Both the position numbers and the translations under genes were made by a program. From Nocardioides humi (GTDB lineage Bacteria > Actinomycetota > Actinomycetes > Propionibacteriales > Nocardioidaceae): 64,000 nt of DNA. The notes under the pieces were generated by a model. That model worked only from the letters and a program-made list of their open reading frames with translations. It was not told where the DNA came from and searched no databases. Shown in pieces: positions 17,911 through 31,510 of this stretch (position 1 is the first letter of the stretch; each line of letters opens with the position of its first letter). The DNA is taken from positions 4,526,001 to 4,590,000 of the forward strand of contig NZ_CP041146.1 in NCBI RefSeq assembly GCF_006494775.1, given 5' to 3'.

Positions 17911-18975
17911 TCACTGCGGTGGGCGCACCTGCGTCTGGTCGCTGGCCGGCGGCGCCCACCCGGTCTGCGGGTCGGGCGCGGCAGGCGCGCCGGGAGCACC
18001 CGGGGCACCGGCGGCGCCGGGAACCCCCGGAGCGGGCGGCTGCTGCTGGGCCGGGATCCACTGCTGCGTGGCGGGGTCCCACTGCCAGCCGTCCTGGATG
18101 ATCGGCTGGCTCTGCTGCTGCAGGGGCTGCTGCGCCTGGTGCTGGCCTTGCGGCTGGCCGTAGGACTGCTGGTTCCACTGCTGCGTGAACGCCGGGTCGG
18201 AGGACCCGCCCGCGCCGAAGTTGAGGCCGGAGCCGGGCACCGGGTCGGCGCCGCGGCCGAAGAGCAGCGGGTAGAGCACGCCGGCGACGGCGCCGCCGAT
18301 GAACGGTGCGGTGATGAACGGCCAGACCTGGACGATCCAGTCGCCGCCGCTGAACAGCGCCGGGCCGAGCGAGCGGGCCGGGTTGACGGAGGTGCCGGTC
18401 AGCGGGATCAGCATGAAGTGGATGACGGCCAGGGTGACGCCGATCGCCAGCGGGGCGAGGGCGGCCACGGCGCGGTTGCGCTCGTCGGTGACGGCGAGGA
18501 TGACCAGCACGAAGAGGAAGGTCATCAGCAGCTCGATCAGGAACGCCGCCCACCAGGCGTAGTCGTAGTCGCCGGCGCTGAAGCCGTTGGTCCCGAGCGG
18601 GTAGCGGTCGTCGAACGCCTCGAAGCCGTCCAGGCCGAGCAGCAGGATCATCAGGACCAGGGCGGCGGCGATGGCGCCGACGAACTGGGCCGCGGCGTAC
18701 AGGCCGGTGTCCTTCCACGAGATCCGTCCGCCGAGGGCGGCGCCGATGGAGACGGCCGGGTTGAAGTGCCCGCCGGAGATCCGGCCGAAGGCGTAGGCCA
18801 TCAGCGTCACGGTGAGGCCGAAGGCCAGGCCGGTCTGCACGATGGAGCCCTGGTTGACGACAGCCACGCCGCAGCCGAACAGGACCAGCGCGAAGGTGCC
18901 GACGAACTCGGCCAGGAGCTTCTGGACGATGGTGGGCGGGATGTCGGCCTGCTCGGCCACTGCTTCTTGCGTCAT
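17911..18975 (-). CDS. Aquaporin (MIP family) with long disordered C-terminal tail
   Basis: A 354-residue channel. The first 245 residues contain six membrane helices and both half-helix NPA signatures (GGHFNPAVS and TSVNPARS), as in AqpZ-type water channels. The remaining 110 residues are rich in Gln, Pro, Gly and Ala, with collagen-like GAPGAPGAP units and a QWDPATQQW segment, and are unlike an ordinary aquaporin end. The ATG is preceded by GAGGAGAGGG. It is transcribed divergently from icd. Confidence 0.88.
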   Translation of the reverse strand: MTQEAVAEQADIPPTIVQKLLAEFVGTFALVLFGCGVAVVNQGSIVQTGLAFGLTVTLMAYAFGRISGGHFNPAVSIGAALGGRISWKDTGLYAAAQFVGAIAAALVLMILLLGLDGFEAFDDRYPLGTNGFSAGDYDYAWWAAFLIELLMTFLFVLVILAVTDERNRAVAALAPLAIGVTLAVIHFMLIPLTGTSVNPARSLGPALFSGGDWIVQVWPFITAPFIGGAVAGVLYPLLFGRGADPVPGSGLNFGAGGSSDPAFTQQWNQQSYGQPQGQHQAQQPLQQQSQPIIQDGWQWDPATQQWIPAQQQPPAPGVPGAAGAPGAPGAPAAPDPQTGWAPPASDQTQVRPPQ

Positions 18976-19036
18976 GGGAAGACCCTCTCCTCGGTTCGGC
19001 TCCCGAAAACCAGCCGGGTTGCAGGGCTCAGCCTAG

Positions 19037-21319
<2,283 letters not shown>

Positions 21320-21324
21320 CCGTG

Positions 21325-21357
21325 GTGCTGCCGGAGCCCCGTGGGCTCCGGCAGCAC
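21325..21357. terminator. Bidirectional terminator-like hairpin
   Basis: GTGCTGCCGGAGCCC (21325-21339) pairs perfectly with 21343-21357 across a 3-base loop. It lies between the converging icd and EF-Tu paralogue genes. Confidence 0.8.
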
Positions 21358-21361
21358 ACGC

Positions 21362-22549
21362 TCAGTCGAGCAGGCCGGTGACCGTGCCGGCGGCCACCGT
21401 GCGCCCGCCCTCGCGGACGGCGAAGCCGAGGCCGACCTCGAGGGCCACCGCCTTGCCGAGCTCGACCGTGACCTCGACGGTGTCGCCCGGCAGCACCATC
21501 GCGACGTCGCCGAGGTCCAAGGCCCCGGAGACGTCGGTCGTCCGGACGTAGAACTGCGGACGGTAGTCGGAGGCGAACGGCGTGTGCCGGCCGCCCTCGG
21601 CCGCGGTGAGCGCGTGCAGGCTCGCGGTGAACCTGCGGTGCGGCCGAACCGAGCCCGGTACGACGAGCACCTGGCCGCGGCGTACCTGCTCCCGGCGGAC
21701 GCCGCGCAGCAGCACCGCCGCGTTGTCGCCGGCCTCGACCGTGGGCAGCGTCTTGCCGAAGGTCTCCAGGCCGGTGGCGACCGAGGCGACCGTCTCGTCG
21801 AGCCCGACCAGCTCGACCGGGTCGCCGAGCGCGAGCGAGCCGCGCTCGACCGCGCCGGTGACGACCGTCCCGCGGCCGCTGATGGTGACCACACCCTCGA
21901 CGGGCATCAGGAACGGCTCGCCGAGCTCGCGCTCGGGCACCGGCACGTAGTCGTCGACGGCCGCGACCAGTGCCCGCACCGACTCGACCCAGCGCGGGTC
22001 GCCCTCGAGCGCGCCCAGCGCCGAGACCGGCACGACGGGGACCTCGTCGCCGGGGAACCCGTAGGCCTCGAGGAGCTCACGCACCTCGAGCTCGACGAGG
22101 TCGAGCAGCTCGGGGTCGTCGACCGTGTCCGCCTTGTTCAGGGCCACGACCAGCCAGGGAACGCCCACCCGCCGCGCGAGCAGCACGTGCTCGCGGGTCT
22201 GCGGCATCGCGCCGTCCTGGGCGGAGACGACCAGGATCGCGGCGTCCACCTGGGCCGCGCCGGTGATCATGTTCTTCACGTAGTCGGCGTGCCCGGGCAT
22301 GTCGACGTGGGCGTAGTGACGGGTCGGCGTCTCGTACTCCACGTGCGCGATGTTGATGGTGATCCCGCGCTGGACCTCCTCCGGGGCACGGTCGATCCCG
22401 TCGAACGCGACGAACGCGTTGGCGTCGGGGTCGGCCTCGGCGAGCACCTTGGTGATCGCCGCGGTGAGGCTGGTCTTGCCGTGGTCGACATGACCCATGG
22501 TCCCGATGTTGAGGTGCGGCTTGCTCCGCACGAACTGGCTCTTGGCCAT
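21362..22549 (-). CDS. Elongation factor Tu paralogue (divergent, stand-alone)
   Basis: A 395-residue EF-Tu with all GTPase motifs: G1 GHVDHGKT (residues 19-26), G2 region [13 protein letters not shown]3 [13 protein letters not shown]4 NKAD and G5 SALGALEGD, then complete domains 2 and 3 ([34 protein letters not shown]). It differs from housekeeping EF-Tu at usually fixed places: DMPGH where DCPGH is normal, and GKTSLT for GKTTLT. It is alone, not next to rpsL-rpsG-fusA. This resembles the extra tuf genes of streptomycetes, some linked to elfamycin tolerance; that role here is inference. A leader ORF and hairpins lie upstream. Confidence 0.9.
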   Translation of the reverse strand: MAKSQFVRSKPHLNIGTMGHVDHGKTSLTAAITKVLAEADPDANAFVAFDGIDRAPEEVQRGITINIAHVEYETPTRHYAHVDMPGHADYVKNMITGAAQVDAAILVVSAQDGAMPQTREHVLLARRVGVPWLVVALNKADTVDDPELLDLVELEVRELLEAYGFPGDEVPVVPVSALGALEGDPRWVESVRALVAAVDDYVPVPERELGEPFLMPVEGVVTISGRGTVVTGAVERGSLALGDPVELVGLDETVASVATGLETFGKTLPTVEAGDNAAVLLRGVRREQVRRGQVLVVPGSVRPHRRFTASLHALTAAEGGRHTPFASDYRPQFYVRTTDVSGALDLGDVAMVLPGDTVEVTVELGKAVALEVGLGFAVREGGRTVAAGTVTGLLD

Positions 22550-22638
22550 CGTCTTTTCCTTCTCGAGTGGTGTCCGGATGCGCAGGACCGTGCCGGTCGC
22601 CGATCCCTCCCGCGAACGCGGAGGGCCGGCCGGCGGGC

Positions 22639-22677
22639 GACCCTCCTCCGTGGTCCTGCGGGAGCAGGAGGAGGGTC
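22639..22677 (-). promoter_or_regulatory. Attenuator-like hairpin overlapping the leader-ORF stop
   Basis: GACCCTCCTCC (22667-22677 read on the minus strand) pairs perfectly over 11 bp with 22639-22649. Its first strand overlaps the leader stop codon (22676-22678). Ribosome position on the leader would therefore decide whether it forms. A further GC-rich stem can form at about 22603-22626, and the CCCTCC runs allow alternative pairings. Confidence 0.55.
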
Positions 22678-22774
22678 AGCGTCGGGCGCCGTCGAGAACG
22701 AGAGCCGTCCGCGCGCAGCCCACAGCGCCCGTCAGGCCCCGGCCTGACGGGTCCACGAGGACGATGCCGGACAT
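22676..22774 (-). CDS. Putative 32-residue leader peptide upstream of the EF-Tu paralogue
   Basis: The frame starts at ATG 22774 and encodes MSGIVLVDPSGRGLTG followed by AVGCARTALVLDGARR. It begins 7 bases after a TACCGT -10 element, so the message is probably leaderless. The frame itself contains a perfect 11+11 inverted repeat (22728-22751), and its stop lies inside a second hairpin. The whole is arranged as a translation-coupled attenuator for the EF-Tu gene 126 bases downstream. No homologue is recalled; expression is inferred from layout only. Confidence 0.5.
   Translation of the reverse strand: MSGIVLVDPSGRGLTGAVGCARTALVLDGARR
22728..22751 (-). promoter_or_regulatory. Perfect inverted repeat within the leader ORF
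   Basis: CCCGTCAGGCC and GGCCTGACGGG are perfect 11-bp arms separated by 2 bases inside the leader reading frame. As RNA this hairpin would be disrupted by a translating ribosome. Confidence 0.55.
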
Positions 22775-22781
22775 GGACAGC

Positions 22782-22810
22782 ACGGTAGGTCTCCCCGTCG
22801 GGGACGCCAA
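22782..22810 (-). promoter_or_regulatory. Promoter of the leader/EF-Tu transcript
   Basis: On the minus strand TTGGCG (22810-22805) and TACCGT (22787-22782) are 17 bases apart, and the leader ATG lies 7 bases after the -10. A GAAAAGCAG stretch precedes the -35. WhiB7-controlled promoters have AT-rich bases just before the -35, so WhiB7 control is possible but unproven. Confidence 0.6.
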
Positions 22811-22890
22811 CTGCTTTTCGCTCGCTCGCGTTGCGTTGCGTCGCGCCGACGGCGCTGGTGCGTGCGTGCCACGTCCGGCAGGATCGGGGA

Positions 22891-23565
22891 GTGCATCCCG
22901 ACCCCGCGCTGACGGCCGCCGTCCGCGCTGCGCTGCGGGCCGCGGCCGACCCGTCCCTGGCGCCCGGGCAGCAGGCCTACATGAGGTCCGCGATGCCCTT
23001 CCTCGGCGTCCGGGTGCCCGAGGTGCGCCGCCTGGTCCGGGCGACGGTGCGCGACCTCGGCGTACGCGACGGCGAGCAGCTCGCGGCCGCCGCCCGCGAG
23101 CTGTGGGACGACGCGACCCATCGCGAGGAGAGGTACGCCGCCGCGGCCCTGGTGGCGCTGCGCCCGCTCGAGGGCGACCTGGCGCTGGTGCCCTTCCACG
23201 AGCACGTCGCGCGGACCGGCGCCTGGTGGGACCACGTCGACGAGGCCGCGCACCGGGTCGCCGACCTGCACGACGCACACCCTGTCGAGACCGCCGCGAT
23301 CGTGCTGCGCTGGTCGGTGGACGACGACATCTGGGTGCGGCGGCTGGCGATCCTCGGCCAGCTGGGCCGCAGGGAGCGCGTCGACCTCGACCTGCTCGCC
23401 GCGGTGATCGAGCCCAGTCTCGGCGACCCGGAGTTCTTCCTCCGCAAGGTGATCGGCTGGGCCCTGCGCGACGCCGGCAGGGTCCACCCCGACTGGGTTC
23501 GCGGCTACGCCGACGCCCACGACCTCAGTCCGCTCAGTCGCCGCGAGGCCCTCAAGCACCTGTGA
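22891..23565 (+). CDS. DNA alkylation repair protein (AlkD-like HEAT-repeat glycosylase)
   Basis: A 224-residue all-helical protein of the AlkD type, which removes bulky or charged alkylated bases. Family features are the N-terminal MPFLGVRVPEVRRLVR segment, the WWDHVDEAAHRV segment that matches the catalytic-Asp region, and the end segment FFLRKVIGWALRDAGR. GTG 22891 is chosen because CAGGAT, a leaderless -10, ends 6 bases before it and because homologues begin here; a further in-frame ATG lies 60 bases upstream. It is divergent from the EF-Tu leader promoter. Confidence 0.85.
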   Translation: MHPDPALTAAVRAALRAAADPSLAPGQQAYMRSAMPFLGVRVPEVRRLVRATVRDLGVRDGEQLAAAARELWDDATHREERYAAAALVALRPLEGDLALVPFHEHVARTGAWWDHVDEAAHRVADLHDAHPVETAAIVLRWSVDDDIWVRRLAILGQLGRRERVDLDLLAAVIEPSLGDPEFFLRKVIGWALRDAGRVHPDWVRGYADAHDLSPLSRREALKHL

Positions 23566-23630
23566 GCACCGGCTTTCGCCGCAAGATATTCGGAGGCGAA
23601 GTGTCGGCGCAGGAACCTACGCTGGTCGCG

Positions 23631-26600
23631 ATGACCACGACGCTGACCCCTCCCGTCGCCCCCGGGCGGCCGTCCGTCGGCGGCGACCCGGCGCGCCGCG
23701 TCGACTGGCGCCGCCTGCGCACGCCGGCCGCGGGCTTCGCCGTGGGCGCGGTCGCGGTCGCCGCGCTCGGGCAGGCCCTCGGCACCGTCGTGGCGGGCCG
23801 GATCGCCGACCACCCGACGGCCACGCTGGTCGGCTGGCTGGCGGGCTTCGTGGTCGGCGCCGCGGCGATCGACACCGCCGGCCGGGTCGTGTGGGCGGCG
23901 GTCGTCGACCGCGCGGAGGGTCGGCTGCGCGGCGACCTGCTCAGCGCCGCCCTCCAGCAGCCGCTGGCCCACCTCACCGAGCAGGCCGTCGGCGAGGTGC
24001 TCGACCGGGTCGACGACGACACCCACGAGGTCGGGACGCTGCTGCGCCAGCAGATCTGGCTGGCGATGCGCACCGGCTTCGCGTCGGTGCCGATGTGGCT
24101 GGTCGCGGGCTTCACCTGGTGGCCCGCGTTCCTGCTCTTCCCGCTGGTCGGCACGGTGACCGTCTGGGTGATGCGCCCGGCGCTGATCGAGATCGCCCGC
24201 CGCAAGGTGATCGAGGAGGCGGCCTGGACCGACCACGCCGCGGCCCTCGAGGAGGGGGTCGCCGGCCGCGACGACCTGCGCACGAGCCTGGGTCGGGCCT
24301 TCGCCGTACGACGTCTCGCGCAGCTCTCCGCCGACGTCCACGAGAAGTTCCGCCGGGTGCTGATGATCGAGGCCCGGCTGGCGGTCAAGGTCGGCCTGCT
24401 GCTCCACGGCCTGCTGGCGGCGATCGCGGTCTCCGGTGTCGCGTTGGTCAGCGGCGACCACCTCGGCGTCGCGCGCCTGGTGACGCTGTTCCTGGTCACC
24501 ACGATCTTCGTCGGCCAGATCAACAACCTGGCCCACCAGCTGCCCGACATCCAGGCCGGCCTCGGCGCCGTGCTGCGGCTGCGCCAGCTGCTCGCCGTCG
24601 AGGCCGAGCCGGAGGGTGGCGACGCGGTGCCGGCCGGCGCGCTCGACCTGCGCATCCGCCACCTCGACTTCAGCTACGCCGAGGGCTCCTTCGCCCTGCA
24701 GGACGTCACCCTGTACGTCGAGGCGGGGCACACCCTCGCGCTCGTGGGCCGCACCGGCTCCGGCAAGTCCACCCTCGCGTCGCTGCTCTCGCGGGCCGCC
24801 GAGCCGCCGCCGGGCACGATCTTCCTCGGCGGGGCCGACATCACCACCCTCGACCTCCACGAGCTGCGTCGCCGCGTCGGCGTGGTGACCCAGCGCACCG
24901 AGATCCTCGCCGGCACGCTGGCCGACAACATCACCCTCTTCGCGCCGGTGCCGCGCGAGGAGGTCGAGGCGGCCGTCGAGGAGCTCGGCCTCACCGACTG
25001 GGTCGCGGGGCTCCCGTCCGGCCTCGACACCCTCCTCGGTCCTGGAGGTACGACGCTCTCGGCGGGCGAGGAGCAGCTCGTCGCCTTCGCGCGGCTGCTC
25101 GTGCGCCATGTCCAGGTCGTCGTCCTCGACGAGGCGACCGCACGGATGGACCCGGTCACCGAGGCCCGGGTCGTGGCCGCCGCCGACCGGCTGATCAGCG
25201 GCCGCACCGGCATCCTCGTCGCCCACCGGCTCAGCACCATCGAGCGGGCCGAGGCCGTGGCCGTGCTCGATCACGGCCACGTCATCCAGCACGGCCCCCG
25301 CGACGAGTTGGCCGTGGTCGAGGGTCCGTTCCGCCGGCTGCTGGCCGCCAGCGACACCGCGGGCTTCGCCGACGCCGACCCGCTCGACACGGTGGACCTG
25401 GAGACGGGCGTGGGCGGGCGGCGCCGTACCGGAGAGCCGCCGCAGCGTCCCGCCGTCGGTCCCGGCTCGTCGCTCGCGCGGGGGACCTGGAACGCCTTCT
25501 GGGTGCGGCCGTGGTGGGGCGCCTGGTCGGTGCTGCTGTTCCTCGGCGGCACGATCTTCGCCCCGCTGGGCGCGATCACCGGCTTCGTCTGGGGCAAGGT
25601 CGTCGAGCGGCTCGCCGCGGGTGAGTCCCCGGCCGCGCTGACGGTCGTCCTCGTGCTGAGCCTGCTCGTCGCCCCGTTCCTGCTGGCCGACGCCTTCCGC
25701 CGCTACCCGCGCTGGTGGATCGAGGTGATGCTGCGCGTCCGGATGGCGGTGCTGCTGGGCCAGGTCCGCAGCCACCGGCTGCCGCGCACCCCACCCGGCG
25801 AGGTGGTCGCGCGGTCGATGGACGCCGACCGCTACGCCCGGTACGCCGACCGCTGGGTCGACTTCGTCAACGGACTCCTCATCGCCGCGATCACCATGGT
25901 CGCCGGCGGCACCTGGCTGGCCGGCGGCGTGCTGCTGGTCGTGATGACGACCAGCGCCCTGGCCTCCTCGATCGGCCGCCCGATCGCGGGCCGCTCCGCC
26001 GCCCGGTCCTCGGCCGCGCGGGCCCGGTTCGGTCGCGCGGTCGTGTCGGCCGTGGAGTCGGCGCGCACGGTCAAGCTGGCCGGCCGCACCCCGCAGGTGC
26101 ACGCCCACCTGCGCAAGGTCGACGACGGCCGGGTGGAGGCCGCGGTGTTCGAGCACCGGGTGCAGGCGGTCCTCGACGGCGTGCCGATCGTGATGGTGCA
26201 GGTCGGCGTGGTCGCCGCCTGGGCGCTCTACCTGTGGGACGTCTGGGGCCTGGCCACCGCGCTGCTCGTCGCCACGGCCGTCAACGGCTTCGACTGGTTC
26301 GGCCGGGTGGCCGGCGCGGTCGTGACCGAGGCGCCCGGCGTCCGCGCCTGGCAGCAGGCGACCTCCCGGTTCGCCGGCGGCACCGACCTGATGGCGCTGC
26401 CCGCGGGGATCGACCTGGTGACCGGTGCCGCGCCGGACCCGGTCGCGGCCGGCCGGGTCCCGCTCGACCGGCTGGAGCTGGCCGGCTACACGGCCGTCCA
26501 CGACGACGGCACCGTCGGCGCCACCGGCGTCGACCTGGCGGTCGAGCGCGGCGAGCTGGTCCTGCTGGTCGGCCAGGTCGGCTCGGGCAAGTCCAGCCTG

Positions 26601-27143
26601 CTGTCCTCGCTGGCCGGCCTCATCGACCACCGCGGCTCGCTGCGCTGGAACGGCGAGGAGGTCGCCGACCCCGAGACCTTCCTGCGCCCGAGCCAGGTCG
26701 CCCACGTCGCCCAGGTGCCGCGGGTGCTGTCGGGGACCTTCGCCGACAACATCCTGCTCGGCCACGACCGGGCGGTCGCCCAGCCGGTCGCGACCGCCCG
26801 GCTGGCAGAGGACGTCGCCGAGGCGGGTGGCCCGGACGCGGTCATCGGCCACCGCGGCGTCCGGCTCTCCGGCGGTCAGGTCCAGCGGCTGGCCCTCGCC
26901 CGGGCGCTCGCCGCCGACGCCGAGCTGCTGCTCGCCGACGACGTGTCCAGCGCCCTCGACGCCGCCACCGAGATCGAGCTCTGGGCCGCCCTGCGCGAGC
27001 GCCACACCACCGTGATCGGCGCGACCTCCAAGCGGGCTGCGCTGGCGCAGGCCGACCGCGTCGTCGTCCTGGTGGACGGGCGGGTCGCGGCCGTCGGGCC
27101 GTGGTCGGCGCTGGCGGGCGACTGGGGTCACCTCGCCGGCTGA
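23631..27143 (+). CDS. Fused double ABC exporter (TM-NBD-TM-NBD), heterodimer-like in one chain
   Basis: 1170 residues with two exporter halves. NBD1 has Walker A GRTGSGKST, a variant signature LSAGEEQ, Walker B VVVLDEAT with catalytic Glu, and switch His (LVAHRLST). NBD2 has Walker A GQVGSGKSS, a canonical LSGGQVQR, Walker B LLLADDVS with Asp in place of Glu, and no switch His (VIGATSKR). One composite ATP site is thus canonical and the other degenerate, as in heterodimeric exporters. Substrate is unknown; multidrug or lipid export is typical. ATG 23631 follows a TACGCT element by 7 bases. MFS gene follows. Confidence 0.9.
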   Translation: MTTTLTPPVAPGRPSVGGDPARRVDWRRLRTPAAGFAVGAVAVAALGQALGTVVAGRIADHPTATLVGWLAGFVVGAAAIDTAGRVVWAAVVDRAEGRLRGDLLSAALQQPLAHLTEQAVGEVLDRVDDDTHEVGTLLRQQIWLAMRTGFASVPMWLVAGFTWWPAFLLFPLVGTVTVWVMRPALIEIARRKVIEEAAWTDHAAALEEGVAGRDDLRTSLGRAFAVRRLAQLSADVHEKFRRVLMIEARLAVKVGLLLHGLLAAIAVSGVALVSGDHLGVARLVTLFLVTTIFVGQINNLAHQLPDIQAGLGAVLRLRQLLAVEAEPEGGDAVPAGALDLRIRHLDFSYAEGSFALQDVTLYVEAGHTLALVGRTGSGKSTLASLLSRAAEPPPGTIFLGGADITTLDLHELRRRVGVVTQRTEILAGTLADNITLFAPVPREEVEAAVEELGLTDWVAGLPSGLDTLLGPGGTTLSAGEEQLVAFARLLVRHVQVVVLDEATARMDPVTEARVVAAADRLISGRTGILVAHRLSTIERAEAVAVLDHGHVIQHGPRDELAVVEGPFRRLLAASDTAGFADADPLDTVDLETGVGGRRRTGEPPQRPAVGPGSSLARGTWNAFWVRPWWGAWSVLLFLGGTIFAPLGAITGFVWGKVVERLAAGESPAALTVVLVLSLLVAPFLLADAFRRYPRWWIEVMLRVRMAVLLGQVRSHRLPRTPPGEVVARSMDADRYARYADRWVDFVNGLLIAAITMVAGGTWLAGGVLLVVMTTSALASSIGRPIAGRSAARSSAARARFGRAVVSAVESARTVKLAGRTPQVHAHLRKVDDGRVEAAVFEHRVQAVLDGVPIVMVQVGVVAAWALYLWDVWGLATALLVATAVNGFDWFGRVAGAVVTEAPGVRAWQQATSRFAGGTDLMALPAGIDLVTGAAPDPVAAGRVPLDRLELAGYTAVHDDGTVGATGVDLAVERGELVLLVGQVGSGKSSLLSSLAGLIDHRGSLRWNGEEVADPETFLRPSQVAHVAQVPRVLSGTFADNILLGHDRAVAQPVATARLAEDVAEAGGPDAVIGHRGVRLSGGQVQRLALARALAADAELLLADDVSSALDAATEIELWAALRERHTTVIGATSKRAALAQADRVVVLVDGRVAAVGPWSALAGDWGHLAG

Positions 27144-29584
<2,441 letters not shown>

Positions 29585-29585
<1 letters not shown>

Positions 29586-30091
29586 TGCCGGTGATCGGCG
29601 TCGCCGTCGCCATCCCGGAGCCGTGGGCCGCCGAGCTGGTGGCCTACCGCCAGCGGATCGGGGACCCCACCGCCGAGGGCGTCCCCAGCCACATCACGCT
29701 CATCCCGCCCACCGAGGTGGCCGGCGGGCTCGAGGAGATCGAGGCCCATCTCGCCGCCGCGGCGGCCGGAATCGAGTCGTTCCGGGTGCATCTGCGAGGA
29801 ACGGGTACCTTCCGGCCCGTGTCGCCCGTCGTCTTCGTCAGCCTCGCCGAGGGGATCTCCCAGTGCGAGCAGCTCGCCGACGCCGTACGACGGGGGCCGC
29901 TCGCCGTCGAGCTGGGCTTCCCCTACCACCCGCACGTGACCGTCGCCCACCACCTCGACGACCCCACGCTGGACCGGGCGTTCGAGGACCTGGCCGGCTT
30001 CGAGTGCGCCTTCGACGTCACCGACTTCCACCTCTACGTCCACCACGAGCAGGAGGGGTGGCGGGCGACCCGGACGTTCCCCCTGACCTGA
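29585..30091 (+). CDS. 2'-5' RNA ligase family (2H phosphoesterase) protein
   Basis: A 168-residue 2H-phosphoesterase-superfamily protein. Both HxT signatures are seen: PSHITLIPP at about residue 36 and YHPHVTVAH at about 118. Relatives hydrolyse or ligate 2',5'- or cyclic phosphates on RNA ends, and the cellular role in actinobacteria is unclear. The start overlaps the trpS stop (TGATG), so it is translated with trpS, an association also known in other actinobacteria. Confidence 0.87.
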
Positions 30092-30113
30092 CACCGACAC
30101 CCCGAGGGCTGAC

Positions 30114-31162
30114 ATGACGCTGGTCGATCGAGCCAAGGCGAAGGTCACGGAGCTGCGTGATCGCCACCCCGTGGTGGATCACGCCGTCCGGATGCAGGAG
30201 CACTACGGCGCCGTCCAGGGCAGCCAGCAGGCCGGCGGGGTGACCTACTTCGGCTTCCTGTCGGTGTTCCCGATCCTCGCGCTCGCGTTCTTCGTCGTGG
30301 GCTGGATCGCCCGGGTGTTCCCCGACGCGCAGGACGCGCTGGTGCGGGCCATCGACGAGGTCCTGCCCGGACTGGTCGGCACCGGTGAGGGCCAGGTGAA
30401 CCTCGACGACGTCCAGAGCGCCGCCGGCGCGGTGGGGCTGATCGGCCTCGCCGGCGTGCTGTACGCCGGGCTCGGCTGGCTCTCCTCGCTCCAGGCCGCG
30501 CTGACGGTGATCTTCGAGCTGCCGGAGCGACTGCGCCCCAACTTCGTCATCGGCAAGCTGCGCGACCTGGTCACCCTCGCGGTGCTCGGCGTGGTCCTGC
30601 TGCTCAGCGTGGTCGCCTCCGCCGTGCTCACCCGCACCTCCCGCGCGGTGCTCGACATGGTCGACGTCGGTGCGGAGCTCGGCTGGCTGGTGACCGTGGT
30701 CGCCGTGCTGCTGGGCCTGGCCGCGTCGGCCCTGCTGTTCTTCCTCATGTTCCGGCTGCTCGTGCGCCCCCCGCTGCCCCGCGCGCCCTGTGGTCGGGCG
30801 CCTGGCTGGGCGCCGTCGGCTTCGAGGTGCTCAAGCAGCTCTCCGGCCTGCTGCTCACCGGCACCCGCGGGCAGCCGGCGTTCCAGGCCTTCGGCATCGC
30901 GCTGATCCTGCTGGTGTGGATCAACTACTTCTCCCGGGTGATCCTGTACGCCGCCGCCTGGGCGCAGACCAGTCCCGCCGCCGAGCAGCCTCCGGTCCCG
31001 GTCCCCGCCGCCGCGGCGATCGCGGCGTCCGCGGGGCCCGCCGTACCCGCGGGGAACGGCGCGGCGGCGCCCCCACCGCGGCTGCCCCGGCTCGTCGCGT
31101 TCGCGGCCGGCGGCCTCGCCGGCGTACTGCTCACCCTGGCGGGCCGGCGCCGCCGCTCGTGA
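30114..31162 (+). pseudogene. YihY/BrkB-family membrane protein, interrupted by one frameshift
   Basis: The first frame (from ATG 30114) encodes a YihY/virulence-factor-BrkB-type membrane protein: GGVTYFGFLSVFPILALAFF, then LIGLAGVLYAGLGWLSSLQ. It loses the family sequence after LLFFLMFRLLVRPPLPRAP. The family resumes one frame over as LWSGAWLGAVGFEVLKQLSG and runs to 31162 with an Ala/Pro tail. Adding a single C in the C-rich stretch 30767-30788 restores one protein of about 350 residues. A sequencing error is the simplest reading. It lies between the trpS pair and the SCO4848-like gene. Confidence 0.82.
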
Positions 31163-31164
31163 GA

Positions 31165-31170
31165 GAGACT
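31165..31170 (+). promoter_or_regulatory. Possible -10 element of SCO4848-like gene
   Basis: GAGACT ends 6 bases before the GTG at 31177, following the leaderless pattern seen elsewhere in the window. Confidence 0.35.
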
Positions 31171-31176
31171 GGGGGC

Positions 31177-31404
31177 GTGAAGTTCGAGCGCAAGCACGCC
31201 CTCCTGCTCCTGGCCGTCGCGGCCTGGAACGTCCTCTCCTTCGGCAACTTCGCCAAGAACCTCTACCAGGCCTACGACGCCGGCGAGGACCGGGCGACCG
31301 GGTACTGGGTCGCCCACACCGTGCTCATCGTCGTGAACTTCGTGATCGCCGGCCTGCTCGGCTCGCTGGGCTGGAAGGCCCTCCGCGCGTCGCGGCACCG
31401 CTGA
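31177..31404 (+). CDS. SCO4848-family small membrane protein
   Basis: A 75-residue protein with two membrane helices (ALLLLAVAAWNVLSFGNF and VLIVVNFVIAGLLGSLGW) joined by a short polar loop containing YDAGEDRATGYW. Sequence and setting (next to yihY and near sdh genes) match the SCO4848 family of actinobacteria, whose role is unknown. The GTG start at 31177 gives the family N-terminus KFERKHALL. A strong hairpin follows. Confidence 0.8.
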   Translation: MKFERKHALLLLAVAAWNVLSFGNFAKNLYQAYDAGEDRATGYWVAHTVLIVVNFVIAGLLGSLGWKALRASRHR

Positions 31405-31434
31405 CCCGGCTCGTCCTGCCCTCTGAAATGCGCT

Positions 31435-31480
31435 GACCCGGCGCATCCTTACGTCGCTGGGGGTAAGGATGCGCCGGGTC
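31435..31480. terminator. Bidirectional terminator hairpin
   Basis: GACCCGGCGCATCCTTAC (31435-31452) pairs perfectly over 18 bp with 31463-31480, with a 10-base loop. It separates the converging SCO4848-like and sdhB genes. Confidence 0.85.
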
Positions 31481-31510
31481 GGCGTGGATCTCAGGTCAGG
31501 ACGCGCCGGG

